A stretch of 64,000 bases of DNA from Schistosoma haematobium (GCF_000699445.3 NC_067196.1:92165364-92229363), one strand, 5' to 3'. Shown: positions 11,695 to 23,189, numbered from the stretch's first letter. The notes: generated from the sequence alone by a model not told the origin. Program-made: numbers and translations.

Positions 11695-12421
11695 TTTTTG
11701 GAAGACTTTCCATACTGGTTATGATACCAGTTGAGGTTATCAGTCTCTCGCGGTCTAGAGACAGATCGCCTACGTGAAGTGCTTCTACGCGGGGTGTGTG
11801 GCCATTCACGGTCGTTACGAAACTTAAGATAACATGTAAGTGCATGACATAACTCTGTTATTTCATTCTGAGTCGTTTGAGGCTTTTCTTTGACTGAAAA
11901 TACCTCGGCATTAGATTTCGTAATTTCTAAAATGCGGTCGGCAGATGCAGCCAGCTCGTCTAAGGCGTTGTTTTGAAAGGAGACCAGCACAGCTTGCACC
12001 TGTTGAGGAAGTTTGGATAAGAAAAGTTGTTTGAATAGGCCACCATCGAAGGTTTTTTGGCCGATAATCTCTCTCATTCGTTGCAACATATCTGTCGCAG
12101 ATTGTGTTGCGGGTCGATGTTATTAAGGAGTTGGTGTAAAGTTTGTCGATCAGTTAGGTCTCTGCGTTTAAGGATAGATTGTTTCAATGTTTCGTAGGGT
12201 TCAGAAACATCACTAGCAAACATACTAGGTGTTACTTACCTGCTGAATTCGCGTGGTAGTGCTTTGACTGCTGCGAGGAAGTTTGCACGTGTGTCGTTCA
12301 CACCGTGCTCGTAGAAGTCGGCTTTTGCGTAGCAAAACCAGGCTTCGATGTTGTCTGGCCAGAAAGGCATCAGTTGGAACGAAGGTGGGGATACCTTGTG
12401 TGTCTGTTCAGTCATAGTGAA
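11610..12421 (-). pseudogene. Gypsy gag polyprotein, frameshifted
   Basis: The ORF begins at an ATG whose complement lies at 12419-12421 (MTEQTHKVSPPSFQLMPFWP, then DNIEAWFCYAKADF), which fixes the start of gag. A stop near 12240 and frameshifts follow. The frame 11610-12089 continues with a capsid-like QLFLSKLPQQVQAVLVSF and ADRILEITK, and ends in [17 protein letters not shown]. That looks like the CHCC-type nucleocapsid motif with its first cysteine replaced by W. It lies just downstream of the primer-binding site and is not translatable as one protein. Confidence 0.8.
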
Positions 12422-12570
12422 ATATCAAGTACGAGAATGAACGAGTGAAAGAAATATATATATCCAAAAACACGGAAAAAATATCACAATGTATAAAAAT
12501 TAAAATGAGGCGATGATATATAAAACCCCAAAAAGGTACAGACTCACAGTTTGCAACTTGGCGTACCAAA

Positions 12571-12587
12571 TCACGTTAGGCTCACCA
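12571..12587 (-). promoter_or_regulatory. Primer-binding site of the Gypsy element (tRNA-Trp-like)
   Basis: On the minus strand this reads TGGTGAGCCTAACGTGA and follows directly on the CA end of the adjoining LTR with a single spacer base. TGGTGA-type primer sites complementary to tRNA-Trp are characteristic of the CsRn1/Boudicca group. The match to the tRNA is inferred, not computed. Confidence 0.6.
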
Positions 12588-12588
12588 A

Positions 12589-12905
12589 TGAAGATTCCAC
12601 AGGCATTCGGATTTTGACAACGTTTTAACCAGTAACACCTACCAATATGAAGCGTACCCACCAAGCGGAATCAAAAGACAAAAGCGAGGAGGCTCAAAGA
12701 TATATTTGATAGGCTATCAATATATCGAGAATCGTCTGATCTAATCTGGCTAGCGATTGAGGTAGATGTTGAGCACGACGTTCCCACTCGTGATCTGGTG
12801 CGGATGCTTGACCGAGCGCCTTCAGCTAGGTGAGTCCATTAAAAGTAATGTGGACAGCATCCAATGTCGAAAACGTACAGGGCTATTTATTTTGGAATTC
12901 TAAAT
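12589..12905 (-). repeat. Probable 5' LTR of the Gypsy element
   Basis: It ends (minus strand) in CTTCA one base before the primer-binding site and is homologous to 7990-8295 over its length. It has an AATAAA-containing ATTTATTTT block near 12885. The outer (minus 5') boundary is not certain. Confidence 0.6.
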
Positions 12906-14645
12906 CAAGCATTAAACTAGTACAAAGGAGTCATTAGTTCATTTAAACACCACAGGCACTCTTAGCATCATAATATGTAGGTTGAAATTGAGGTCAACCA
13001 AGTTTTATCCAAGTTTCTCTAGAAATTAATGTTATGCCAGACTCCGCATCAATTTGCAGCTTAACTGGTCTAGCCTCAATTAGTAAAAATTTGTCAACAT
13101 GCCATAATAAATTATTCAGACCAGCTCCTCCACAAGCAGAAGAAAAATCGCCCGACGGGGACTCTCCAGTCAAATATCAAATTCAATCGATCGGGTTACA
13201 ATGCAGACATCGATCTAAATGACTCGAGCTATGTCCCGACTTTAAGTAGTTGATTCATGGTAAATTATATTTCTAAACTAGTTCACAACACCAAGTACAC
13301 ATTTACAGGTAACATTTATGTTTCTCAGAAGCATTATCTTTACATCATATGAGTGCCAATGTAGATAGTCTTTATTAGCATCATAAAAACACAACCCTTT
13401 AGACTTTCAACTGCGTAATAAAGATGTCAAAACTAATGTCTACGATCTGAAGAGTTCCATAACAAACATAAGCTTTTCTATGCATTGAGAATTGTTGTTC
13501 ATCACCGAAAAGTAAATATGATGTATTGTCATATTTAGACTGTTATTTCAACAGATAGAAACTAAACCAGATGAAAAACGTTTGAAGAACTGGATAACAG
13601 TTAGTTACTGTTCAGTAAACAGAGCAACAATCCACAAATTACTCTAATTTCATTGTGTTTTCTCGGAGTATCGAATAGCACTGTAGAAATGAATTTCATC
13701 AAGGAATAGATATTATTGACTATCAATAAAGCAGACGTATCAGTGAACATAGAGAAATGACTTAAAAGTGATGGGCAATCGTTATGATTCAAAGCAACAC
13801 TTAAGTATCAACATATGCTTACACTTAGTTAATGGATCATTTCATATCTATATTAAAAGTTTCTATGGTTTATAGGAAGGCAAAAACAGAATTTTAAATC
13901 TTAATCTATTACTAATTACTACTAAGTGATTCATAGCCAAATTAATGATCATTCGAACTACGTGCGATTTCAATGAACCTGTGATCATTAGTATTATTAC
14001 TACATTTCCCCCTTTACTGATGTCTCGCATTCTCATTGTCTTATTCATAAGTGCTCATAATATCACTTTACTTATTCCTTACACCTCTATGACCTTTAAT
14101 GAACAAAAGTAACAAAAGCACTTTAATCATCTTAATACATTCACGTTATAATTCGTTATTAACTTTTTAATTCTATTGTTATTATTATTCGTATTAAGTA
14201 ATCTAGCAATATAGTCTTTCTATTAAATCATCTTGGTTATTCCTTATTTACATTTCCTCATGGAATTAGTACTTTAACAAAATATATTTTCATACATACA
14301 TATACGTACGTTCTATTGTGGGACTCCTCCCCAGTGCGCACCCAGGATCTCACCCCTCGAGATTCGATCGCAGAACATATCAGACTCACTTGCAAACACT
14401 CAACCTTTAGCATATTCCCTAAGTATTACAAAGTATCCCGATTGTTTACTCGATTTCAATCGGAACCAGATTTGATATCTTAGTTATAGATTATAAGTTA
14501 AATGTATGTAGTTCACTTTCTGACGTTATCTAACAATAATGAATAGAAAGTATAACTGGAATAAAGAACATCATTAATATTGAATATTATGTTGTTATAC
14601 AAACACAGAACAATCAAAATACTTGATCATCAACTATGGAATAAG
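12906..14645. other. AT-rich non-coding stretch
   Basis: Only short chance ORFs (at most 63 codons) are present, with no recognisable motif or flanking splice signals. The block around 13980-14300 loosely resembles the 3' untranslated region of the PLE at 48.65-48.90 kb (similar runs near 14030-14100 and 48700-48770), so an old PLE tail is possible. Confidence 0.4.
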
Positions 14646-14649
14646 AACA

Positions 14650-14860
14650 AATCACAATTGATTGATCACTGGATGGTGATCAATGTCATGCGTGTCAAGT
14701 CCTTATTATTGGTGCTGATCGAGTGCTATCTTCCATGTTGCAATGTGGCCACCAGTTCCCTCAAGATTACAGGTACACCTTGCTGACGAGTGCCAAGTAG
14801 CCCGAAACCCGGGTCCAGGGTTTCCTGTCGACTACCTCCAACCACCATCTAATAAGAACA
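14650..14860 (+). repeat. SINE-like repeat carrying a hammerhead ribozyme (copy 1)
   Basis: The unit starts with a CAATTGATTGATCAC block shared with 22250 and its inverted partner at 22505. It continues through GGCCACCAGTT into the ribozyme and ends in CCTCCAACCACCATCTAA. The second copy, at 22549-22735, has a tRNA-like head that this one lacks. Confidence 0.7.
14769..14828 (+). ncRNA. Type I hammerhead ribozyme motif, slightly decayed
   Basis: The core CTGACGAG is followed by a stem II segment GTGCCAAGTAGCCC, then CGAAAC, the self-complementary stem III CCCGGG and the cleavage-site GTC. Stem I arms are ACAGGTACACCTTG and CCAGGGTTTCCTGT. Compared with 22644-22703, stem II has a mispair (GCCC for GCAC) and one stem I pair is weakened, so activity is less likely than in that copy. 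Confidence 0.65.
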
Positions 14861-15399
14861 AGTTGATGAAAGTAAGAAGAACAAGAAGTGAGAACATAAC
14901 AAGTTGAAATAAAACATGACAATAATCGATCAATATATACTATGTGTGAACGAGTTAATTAAGACCAGAAATGAACTTTTAACTTCTTAGTTTTTCTTTT
15001 TCTTAAAGAGAAATCTCAATACTCTTGATTAGAGTCATTAGAAATACATTTGTATGCTACTTAGAACATTCAAATCAATTAGTAAAAGTTGGTTTGTGTT
15101 ACCATAAATTGAACGTGTTTTCGTTATCATTTTCATAACAAAAAAACTGTCCATTTACACAGACTGTTTTCTAGCTGGTTAAGTACTGATGATAAATTTA
15201 TTGAGCACATATTTACAGCACATCGCTGTTCACTACAGGATTCGAGCACAGTATCGTTGTCTCCAAACACTACCTGGCTACTGAGTCCAGATATCCACTC
15301 ACTTTTGCAGTGAGGTGAAGTTAAAGATTCATTTGGTATTGTTTGCTTGAATCTTCTCGTTGATGTTTAGGACTGCAGTTGATCAACCTCTTATTAGCA

Positions 15400-15555
15400 T
15401 GTGTGAATACTGTGCGTATTGCGTCGATGGTGTTCGAGTCACAGAGTGAACATCAATTTAGAAATACAGATACATTCAGCTGACGAGTCTCAAGTAGGAA
15501 GAATCGAACGTCAAACTGGATTCCAATCATAACCACTATCCATCTTTGCTAACAA
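15400..15555 (+). repeat. Degenerate Sm-alpha-type SINE
   Basis: It contains the Sm-alpha layout: a remnant of the tRNA-like part, then CAGCTGACGAGTCTCAAG, a damaged GAATCGAACG where CGAAAC is expected, and CTGGATTCC followed by CCACTATCCATC. The ribozyme core is mutated. Confidence 0.6.
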
Positions 15556-16084
15556 TAGAAATACTTTTTATACTTGTTGGACAGAATAAGGACTGATTTC
15601 ACAATTCTTCAATCGCCTCATTCATTTAAGAGTCCAAAAGAAAGTGTTCGGCAGTATTATAATTTGATAATAAGAAATATTATTGAAGTAATTCAAATAG
15701 CCCGTTATGCCATTGAGTAAACATAATGAAGAGATTTGAGCGACGGAAATTTGCCTTTCGACGAAATCACTTATTTAAGCTATACATTCGTTATATGGGA
15801 AATACATATCTATAGAAGGATGGAACAGATTGCGTCATAAAGTGATTCGAGACTGTGGTTATCAGATGAGTTTACGTAGTAAACAAGTGGTAAGGGAAGA
15901 ATATAAGGATGAATAATAATCATCACTTTCTCCATTTTATTATGTTATTCTCTACAAAATATACTAAGAATATAAAACACTGATTGAAGATCAACGTACT
16001 ACAATGTGGGTTTATGGAGATTGATGTGATTTGTTAAATTCAAGAATAGATCAAAATTTGAACATCATCGTAAACTTGGATGCA

Positions 16085-16475
16085 CCGGTCAGCATGGGAG
16101 CCCATATCATGTGATGACTACTGACTGGCTTCAAGATGGATTCCATGGAGTTCTAGTGAGAAGCTGTGATCAGTGGATTTCATCCATGTGTGTTGTAATG
16201 CACTTACTCACTGAAGGCAATAGTGGACAGTCGCACAATACCGTGGATTAGTTGAAATTAGACATTAAAACCATTGGATGCCGGCCGACTCAATGGTCTA
16301 CAGGTTAAGTGTTCGCACGTGAGACCGATGATGCTGGATTCGAATCTCACTGCTGGTGAGTTCCGTACTGTGACGAGACGACCGATTGACGGTTCCAGGT
16401 TCTCAATGGTTGTCTAACATTCATCGATTACTGATCTCAATCAAAATCAGAATCAATGATGTAATAAATGCAACA
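16085..16475 (+). repeat. Interspersed repeat with tRNA-like SINE (family B)
   Basis: The first part (GACTGGCTTCAAGATGGATT to about 16265) is shared with 20210-20350 and 37140-37280. The second part is a SINE. An A-box-like GACTCAATGGTCTACAGG at about 16288, followed by TTAAGTGTTCGC, precedes the B-box GGATTCGAATCTC at 16336 and a decayed hammerhead-like tail to 16430. Related SINEs lie at 53.9 and 58.8 kb. Confidence 0.65.
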
Positions 16476-16504
16476 GAAAAAAGAAAAAAAAACATTTTTA
16501 AGGT

Positions 16505-16860
16505 TCAGTGAAGGAATATTTGTCACCAGGGTAAGGAAAGATTAACCACCGTCTCCTTTTGAATACATAGGTCAGATTTTTGACGTCTGATGTCAATGGC
16601 TTCAGCAAACATCAGAAGACTGGAGTTTGGCTGCTTACTAATCACCCTAAAGGATTGTAAGGTATCTACCTGATGTCCTGTATCAAGGAGATGTTTGGTA
16701 ATTGCACTGTTCAGAGTCTTTCTTTCCCTTTTTCTAAGACTTTTTGGAACATGTTCAAAGAATCTAAGATATGCTCTCCTTTCAGTTCGGCCGATGTAGC
16801 TGCTTTGGCAGGTACACGTAAATTTATAAATACAGTTGGCGGTAAAGGGAACTATGTGTA
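16505..16860 (-). pseudogene. Penelope-like element 3' end (GIY-YIG region)
   Basis: The minus strand encodes the C-terminal GIY-YIG endonuclease region. It contains CTCQSSYIGRTERRAYLRFF and HLLDTGHQVDTLQSF, and ends AIDIRRQKSDLCIQKE plus VVNLSLPW, parallel to the ends of the PLEs at 43.4 and 54.5 kb. The RT part is absent. The 4.3-kb duplicated segment begins a few bases further on, at about 16868. Confidence 0.75.
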
Positions 16861-17229
16861 TGAAATATTCACTGTTTAGTAAAAGCTTGATGACAGACTA
16901 TTGTTAATTAGGTGTTATGAATGCTGATTATGAAATAATTCTAGAGGGTTCAACTGATACTCAAGTAATAATGAGGAAAGATATAGCTTCAATAAATTAG
17001 TAACAGTCCTGTCGTAGCATTGCTAAATAAGATGAAAGATTCTAAAAAAAGCACACTGTAATGTAAATAATCGATCCTAATCTCATGGAAATATGGTAAC
17101 ACATTCTACAAAGATTGTATTGGTTGTCATAATGTTCTCATTAATGTAAGTGACTGAAAAATGATCAGTCTTTTCATGTTATATATGCAACACGTGCAAG
17201 TAACCTCGTTATTGCTATTAGTTCGCAAA

Positions 17230-17410
17230 TATTATGAGCGGAGTTGGATGGCGGCCATTAGTGGAATCCAGGACGCGTGTCTCTTCATCCCACTTGTGAC
17301 TCGTCAGCTGGCTGCACCTGTATCACAGAGTTGGTGTGTCACTGTGGTACTCGGACTCAGTATTGTTTACTTCGAAAATCGTCGCGTCATCCCCTAAGCT
17401 ACTCAGCATG
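17230..17410 (-). repeat. Sm-alpha-type SINE, degenerate
   Basis: The minus strand carries an A-box-like TAGCTTAGGGGATGACGCG, then CAGCTGACGAGTCACAAG, GATGAAGAG in place of GACGAAAC, and CGCGTCCTGGATTCCAC. That is the Sm-alpha order of tRNA head followed by hammerhead. The GAAA of the core is changed to GAAG, so it should not self-cleave. It is duplicated at 34158-34338. Confidence 0.7.
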
Positions 17411-18084
17411 GATAACCACTAACTTCTACACACAGTTCCAATACACCATAATTAGATGAACACGGATTAATAAATGTTTATCCTGTCGCAAACTGCATTC
17501 TCGGAACTCATATCTTCTTCATGATCCTGAATGATTAAATTGTGACAAAACTGGATACATTATGTCGGTACATTAGACTTATGTTCATTTTGCTATTGAC
17601 GATACCAGTCGACGTTATTAAATTCCGATAAGATTGGAGCCTCTTAAGATCATATTTCGCTTCTATCCACGATTTTGAATGCGCTTTACATATGTGAGAG
17701 CAATTAAATATCTCTTTTTGTTCATTCCGTAATTCCATTGTTGACACAGGCAGTATACCATCAATCATTTCATTCGAACTTTGTATTTAGAGGGGCACTA
17801 ACCTGACTTGCTCTCACTAGCTTTCAAATAAGATTCTGATGCTTTGATTAAAACCTTCATAGCCTCCTGTGTTAAGCGCTATGATGGGATAAGAATTCAG
17901 TCTTTTACATTGAATCCCCGTTTGTTGAGGCACACACGCACCACAGTTGAAGCCGAAGATATTCCGAGTCACGTTAATTGTTCTAAAGTGTTCGGAGAAG
18001 CCGACTTATAGGAGATCTGTCTTCAGATTCATTCGGATAAACCTCCATCAGATTTAACAACGATTACCATTATTCGTAACTCCG

Positions 18085-19560
18085 CCAATATACCAGCTGA
18101 AGCACTGAACTGACACATCGAACTAACTACAAACATGTCTCACCTTCTATTCAAAAAGATTTGGGAGGAGGAACAAAGGTCGATGGACTGAAAAGTAGGA
18201 CAACACATCAAGATTACAATGAAAGGAGATATGAGCAAATTTGAAAACTATGGAGGTATTACACTACTGTCAGTACCAAAGAAAGTCTCTAACAGAGTGC
18301 TTCTGAACCGGATGAAAGACGCAGTAGACGCCCAACTTCGAGATCAACAAGCTGGATTCCGTAAGGATCGATCGTGCACAGACCAAATTGAGACACTACG
18401 GATTATCGTCGAACAATCAGTTGAGTGAAACGCTTCACTGTACATCAACTTCATTGATTATGAAAAGGCATTTGATAGTGTGGATAAGAGGACTTTATGG
18501 AAACTTCTTCGACACTACGGAGTTCCTGAGAAGATTATCAATATTATCCGGAACCCATTCGTCGGACTACAGTGCAAATTGGTGCATGGAGGACAGCTGA
18601 CAGATGCATTCCAAGTAAGGACCGGAGTCAGACAAGGCTGTTCACTCTCTCCCTTCCTCATTCTTCTGATGGTCGACTGGATTATGAAGACCTCGACATC
18701 TGAGGGAAAACATGGCATGGAATGAACAGCTCAGAATAAATTAGACGATTTGCACTTCGCAGATCACCTAGAACTCCTATCACATACACAAGAACAAATA
18801 CAGATAAAGACAGCCAGTCTAGCGGCAGTCTCGGCATCAGTAGATCTCAGCATACACAAGGAAAAATCCAACATCGTCAAATGCAACACCGAGGACAACC
18901 ACTCAATCATACTTCGTGAAGACTTTCTCTAAGATGTGGAATCTTTCATGTAGCTGAGAAGCATCATCGATGAACAAGGAGGGTCAGATGCAGACGTAAA
19001 GGCGAGGATTGGTCAAGCAAGAACAGAATTCCTCCAATTGAACAACATATGGAACTCAAAACAACTGTCCATCAGTTAATATTAAATTCACAATCCTCAA
19101 TACGAACGTCAAGGCAGTTCTACTGTACGCAGCTGAAACTTCGAGAACTACTACAACTATCATCAAGAAAGTAGAAGTAATTATAAATAGTTGTCTACGC
19201 AGGATACTCAACATCCATTGGCCGGATACCATCAGAAACAGTCTTCTGTGGTAGAGAACAAACCAGCCTCCAGCTGAAGGGAAATTAGGAAACGACTATG
19301 TAAATGGATAGGACATACATTACGCAAATCATCAAACTGCATCACGAGGCAATCCCTAACTTGGAATCCTGAAGGGAAACGGAACAGCGGGAGTCCAAAG
19401 AACACATTACGTTGTGAAATATAAGCACATATGAAAAGGATGAATAACAACTGGAAAGATGTGGAAAGGATTGCTGACGACAGGGTTAGATGGAGTTTGC
19501 TTGTGAGCGACCTATACTCCTCCTCGAGGAGTACGAGGCGTAGTTAATTTGCCGTTCATT
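18085..19560 (+). pseudogene. RTE-type retrotransposon (family C), left copy
   Basis: RT motifs readable across frames are [31 protein letters not shown] at 18348, [19 protein letters not shown] at 18440, [20 protein letters not shown] at 18618, and the catalytic position as FADHLELL at 18755, where the usual FADD has become FADH. The C-terminal [31 protein letters not shown] and [15 protein letters not shown] remains follow to 19560. In-frame stops, a frameshift and the altered catalytic box make it dead. The same stops occur in the copies at 35.0-36.5 kb and 25.9-27.2 kb. Confidence 0.85.
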
Positions 19561-20189
19561 GTGGCCAATCCACATACTAATTCCCTCTTTTCGGTTTAAG
19601 TTGTTCTCCAGCCATGTTCCATGAAGTGATCTGTGATGTAGTCAGTGATGTAAAATGTGTTGACATTTTTTCAATTGATTTCAATATTTTCGGTTCTCAT
19701 GAAATATATCATGATCAGTGACTTACTATTTCCTTACGTCGTCTGCTTGAAAAAGCATTTGCCGTTTATTCAAAGTATTGTTCATTTCATATATCTGGTA
19801 TTGAGCGTCTTGGATATTAGGCTGATGTCAATGGTTATAGACAAGATATGAGGCGACAAGTTTAACTTACAGTTTACCCATCCCCAAAATATCCCACACA
19901 ATTGCGCACACTACTAGGTGCTTCTCGTTGCTGTTCACTTCTTATATCCGATTTTCTTTATCGTAAAATCTCACTACTTCGAGACTTGAGATATGTACTA
20001 TGGACTGTGCATACATACTGTGAATGTACACAGAATAATCGATAACAGACTGTTACGGACACATATGCGGTAAGAATATTTGTGTACGGAATAGTGGACA
20101 GATAATATCAAGCATAAGCTTCCTCTGACTGTCAAATACTCTCCAAACATTGATATTCTATGATGAAATTATTGCTATCTTAACCGCTG

Positions 20190-20475
20190 AAATACACTTC
20201 ATGTGATGACTAGGGACTGGCTTCAAAATGGATTCCATGGAGTTCTAGTTAGAAGCCGTGATCAGTGGATTTCATCCATGTGTGTTGTAATGCACTTACT
20301 CACTGAAGGCAATAGTGGACAGTCGCACAATACCGTGGATTAATTGAAATTAGACCGATGATGCTGGATTCGAATCTCACTGCTGGTGAGTTCCGTACTG
20401 TGACGAGACGACCGATTGACGGTTCCAGGTTCTCAATGGTGGTCTGACATTCATCGATTACTGATCTCAATCAAA
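20190..20475 (+). repeat. Interspersed repeat with truncated SINE head
   Basis: It matches 16085-16475 except that about 80 bases, including the A-box region, are missing. The missing part lies between two AGAC tetranucleotides, and one AGAC remains at the junction (TTAGACCGATGATGC). A B-box GGATTCGAATCTC remains near 20368. It is duplicated at 37120-37403. Confidence 0.75.
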
Positions 20476-21190
20476 AATATGACAATCTCCATAGCTCCAC
20501 ACTTATAACTTTTCAACTGATCAAATTATTTACCATCATACAATAGTTATTCACCACTTTGATTTCAGTCAATACTCTTAATATTTCATTCTCTTAATTT
20601 TAAAGAAGGTGAAAACCAAATGATTCTATGAGTTAACGACCACTCAACTCACTCGAAATTAGATGGCGAATGGTCACAGTGTTCATAGTGTTCATAGTTA
20701 GAGTGAGACTTTCTATGAATTGACAGTCAAATGAATTGTTTTCACGTCATTTTATATTTAGAAAAGTATCAATGTTTTGTGAGATGAGAAATTCACTCAT
20801 TTTACTTCCGTGAATGTATGTATGTGAAGGTCAGTCACATAAGCACATCATTGGAATGCGATAAGTTCTATTCTAATTAAGATTCATATTACGCCCACCA
20901 TACAGCATACAGTAAAGAGAATACCACATTGTTTGAATAACGAGATGAAATGAAATGGTAGACAACAACAAACTATAATCAATGATGTTTCTGTAGACAC
21001 TTGAGTTCAACAGAAATATGCTCATTAACTAAACGCTGAAATAATTTACACTGAGAATAGAAAATAGTAAATTTTACTTTGAAGATTGTATAGGAAGTAA
21101 CAGAAATGATAGACGTTGGTGTTTTGTGGGTATCGGACAGAATTCTCAGTTTATCAAATTTTATTCTTAAATGCAAACTATTTGAAAGTC

Positions 21191-22246
21191 AGTGGTGTTT
21201 GTATAAACTGATTGCTCTTTTATACTTGGTCTAAAAATTGCTGACCAGAAAATATCATTTACATCATACTAATTCAGCATAACGAATTATGCAAGATCAT
21301 CATTTTGAGGAATTATGAATCCACTTCGTGAATGCTGAAATTCTTTGGAAGTCACGAGGTCTGTGTCCCAAATGTTGCTGAAATGAGAAGATACAACATG
21401 GCAGTTCTCGAATTAAGTGAAGCACATTGAATGTATGCTGTGCAGAAATTAATTAGATTCGAGAAATTCGCTGTTGTACTCTGGTGATGAGTGAAAAAGT
21501 GAATAATAAGTTCAGCTCTGTCATTACTGACCCTTGTGTATTCGCCGGTACACTAATATATTTTTGCATTCACTGATGTGCATTATATGTTATCTTAGTG
21601 AATGGAATCATGTCATCGATATATAGTTTTTATTACTGAACATGACATCTCTTCATAGTCAATGGAATTCAATGAATACTGAATAAAATAATTTATAAAC
21701 TTGAAATGTTTATTAAACCTGATCATCATATGAAAAACATCAAGTTTCAATCGACATTAATGCGGACTTATCCTATGAAGAGAAATTGATAATGATCCTA
21801 TGAGATTAGTTCACTATTCCAATCCACAGGATTTCCATGGATATCAATGTCTGATCTAACATTCAGGTAAATTCTTATCAAGCCTTAGTGAATAAGTTAT
21901 ATGATTACATAAGCCTTCTACTACTTACACTGATGATAGTACTCATAAGAAGAGCCAATAGTCATTCGATAACAGACCACATATTAGTGGTACAATTTCA
22001 TATACAAATGAAGATAATTCTAATGCTGATCAACCGTTCATTCAACTACATATTGTGATACACGAGGATGTAAAATGTTATTGATTGTCGACAACATTTT
22101 GAAGTGCATAATTCACCTTCACAATACGAAGGATTACTCTTTGCAAATATAATCAAAACATAAATAGTCTTGGCTTCTTGCACTGAAATTACTATTCATT
22201 TACGAAAGTGTAGACTGTTATTCATTCATCAATAATTAATTCATTA
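21191..22246. other. AT-rich non-coding stretch
   Basis: No ORF of note, exon signal or recognised repeat was seen. Confidence 0.5.
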
Positions 22247-22520
22247 TCACAATTGATTGATCACTGGGTGGTGATCAATGTCATGTGTGTCCAGTCCTTA
22301 TTATTGGTGCAGGTCGAATGCTATTGACTATGCTGCCATGTGGCCACCAGTCGAATGTCGACTACCTCCAACCACCATCTAGTCTCACAATAGTGCACAC
22401 AGTGTCGAGTCACAAAGATTGGTGGCCACATAGTATCATGGTCGATAGCATTCGATCTGCACTAATGATAAGGACTTGACGCACATGACATTGGTCAACA
22501 CCCATTGATCAATCAATTGT
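22247..22520. repeat. Inverted repeat (hairpin) with arms of about 105 bp
   Basis: The arm at 22247-22352 (ATTGATTGATCACTGGG, then GTCCTTATTATTGGTGCAGG) is the approximate reverse complement of 22418-22520, with a 65-bp spacer containing CCTCCAACCACCATCTAG. Both arms match the leading part of the ribozyme SINE at 14650-14760, so two SINE fragments are joined head to head. Confidence 0.8.
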
Positions 22521-22548
22521 GATCACATTTCAGTCTTACAGGAGGTTG

Positions 22549-22735
22549 GTCGCCGCTCGGATAGCTCAGTGGTAACGTCTCTGACTGTGAAGCTGGGTGA
22601 CACGAGATCGAATCCGCCAGGAAGCACCAGTTTCCTCAAGATTACAGGTACACCTTGCTGACGAGTGCTAAGTAGCACGAAACCCGGGTCCAAGGTTTCC
22701 TGTCGAATACCTCCAATCACCATCTAATTAATTCA
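22549..22735 (+). repeat. tRNA-derived SINE with hammerhead ribozyme (copy 2)
   Basis: It has a tRNA-like head, with A-box TAGCTCAGTGG at 22562-22572 (a perfect TRGCNNAGYGG pattern) and B-box-like AGATCGAATCC at 22605-22615. The ribozyme follows, then the CCTCCAATCACCATCTAA end shared with copy 1. It lies about 450 bases upstream of the PLXDC-like gene start. Confidence 0.8.
22644..22703 (+). ncRNA. Type I hammerhead ribozyme with intact core
   Basis: The core CTGACGA is complete. Stem II is GTGC-TAAGTA-GCAC with perfect pairing, followed by CGAAAC. Stem III is the palindrome CCCGGG with the cleavage triplet GTC. The stem I arms ACAGGTACACCTTG and CAAGGTTTCCTGT pair through CAAGG/CCTTG and CCTGT/ACAGG with an internal bulge. 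A self-complementary stem III is typical of Sm-alpha ribozymes, which cleave best as dimers. Confidence 0.8.
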
Positions 22736-23140
22736 TTATGTTTAACATTGACTAAATATATTTAGAAATATATATAGAAACAATGAATCATTGACAATTA
22801 GTTCATAGATGATTATTAAAAGCAACAAAATGTTTGTTCGTGAATTTATGAGCACACATTTTGAACTAAAAGTTCACTAGTCACTTAATGAAGTAAAGTA
22901 ATACTAGTGACATCCAAAAATGGTTATCATCAATAGGGGTGAAGAATTTTAACCAACAGTGGAAAAATGTCAGCTTATATGCGTCAATAGCTAGCTAGAA
23001 GAATATCGCTTAACGATGTGTTCATCTACCAACATGATGATTGGTTAACAGTGGTCGTATGGATTTATGAATTTTGATCGTCTAAATGATCACACTTTGA
23101 ACCATGCAATTAGAAAGAAACAAACTAACACTTAAAACTC
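22736..23140. other. Upstream region of the PLXDC-like gene
   Basis: AT-rich DNA with no ORF or repeat recognised. It would hold any proximal enhancer of the downstream gene. Confidence 0.4.
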
Positions 23141-23148
23141 TATATAAA
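23141..23148 (+). promoter_or_regulatory. TATA box of the PLXDC-like gene
   Basis: TATATAAA lies 42 bases before the proposed initiator ATG at 23190. With transcription starting about 25-30 bases downstream, the 5' UTR would be only about 15-25 bases long. Confidence 0.55.
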
Positions 23149-23189
23149 CTCAATAAGATCTAACAACAACTATTATCGTTTTGGACAAT

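Larger units (their letters stand above)
16868..21190 (+). repeat. Segmental duplication, left copy (about 4.3 kb)
   Basis: From the shared ATTCACTG onward this matches 33796-38125 at a constant offset of 16928 (16929 after a 1-bp deletion near 19280). Identity is very high by eye, with differences scattered at about 1-2%. The exceptions are a patch at 18262-18600 and the last ~50 bases, which are more diverged. It contains an Sm-alpha remnant, a degenerate RTE and anonymous DNA, and no intact host gene. The two copies lie on either side of the PLXDC-like gene, about 12.6 kb apart. Confidence 0.9.

Noticed and set aside
13034..13222. 62-codon ORF MPDSASICSLTGLAS as a host exon
   Set aside because: There are no convincing splice borders, no recognisable motif and no repeat counterpart.
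22562..22615. A functional tRNA gene
   Set aside because: The A- and B-box patterns are present but the acceptor stem and cloverleaf cannot be formed. It is followed directly by the ribozyme, so it is a SINE head.
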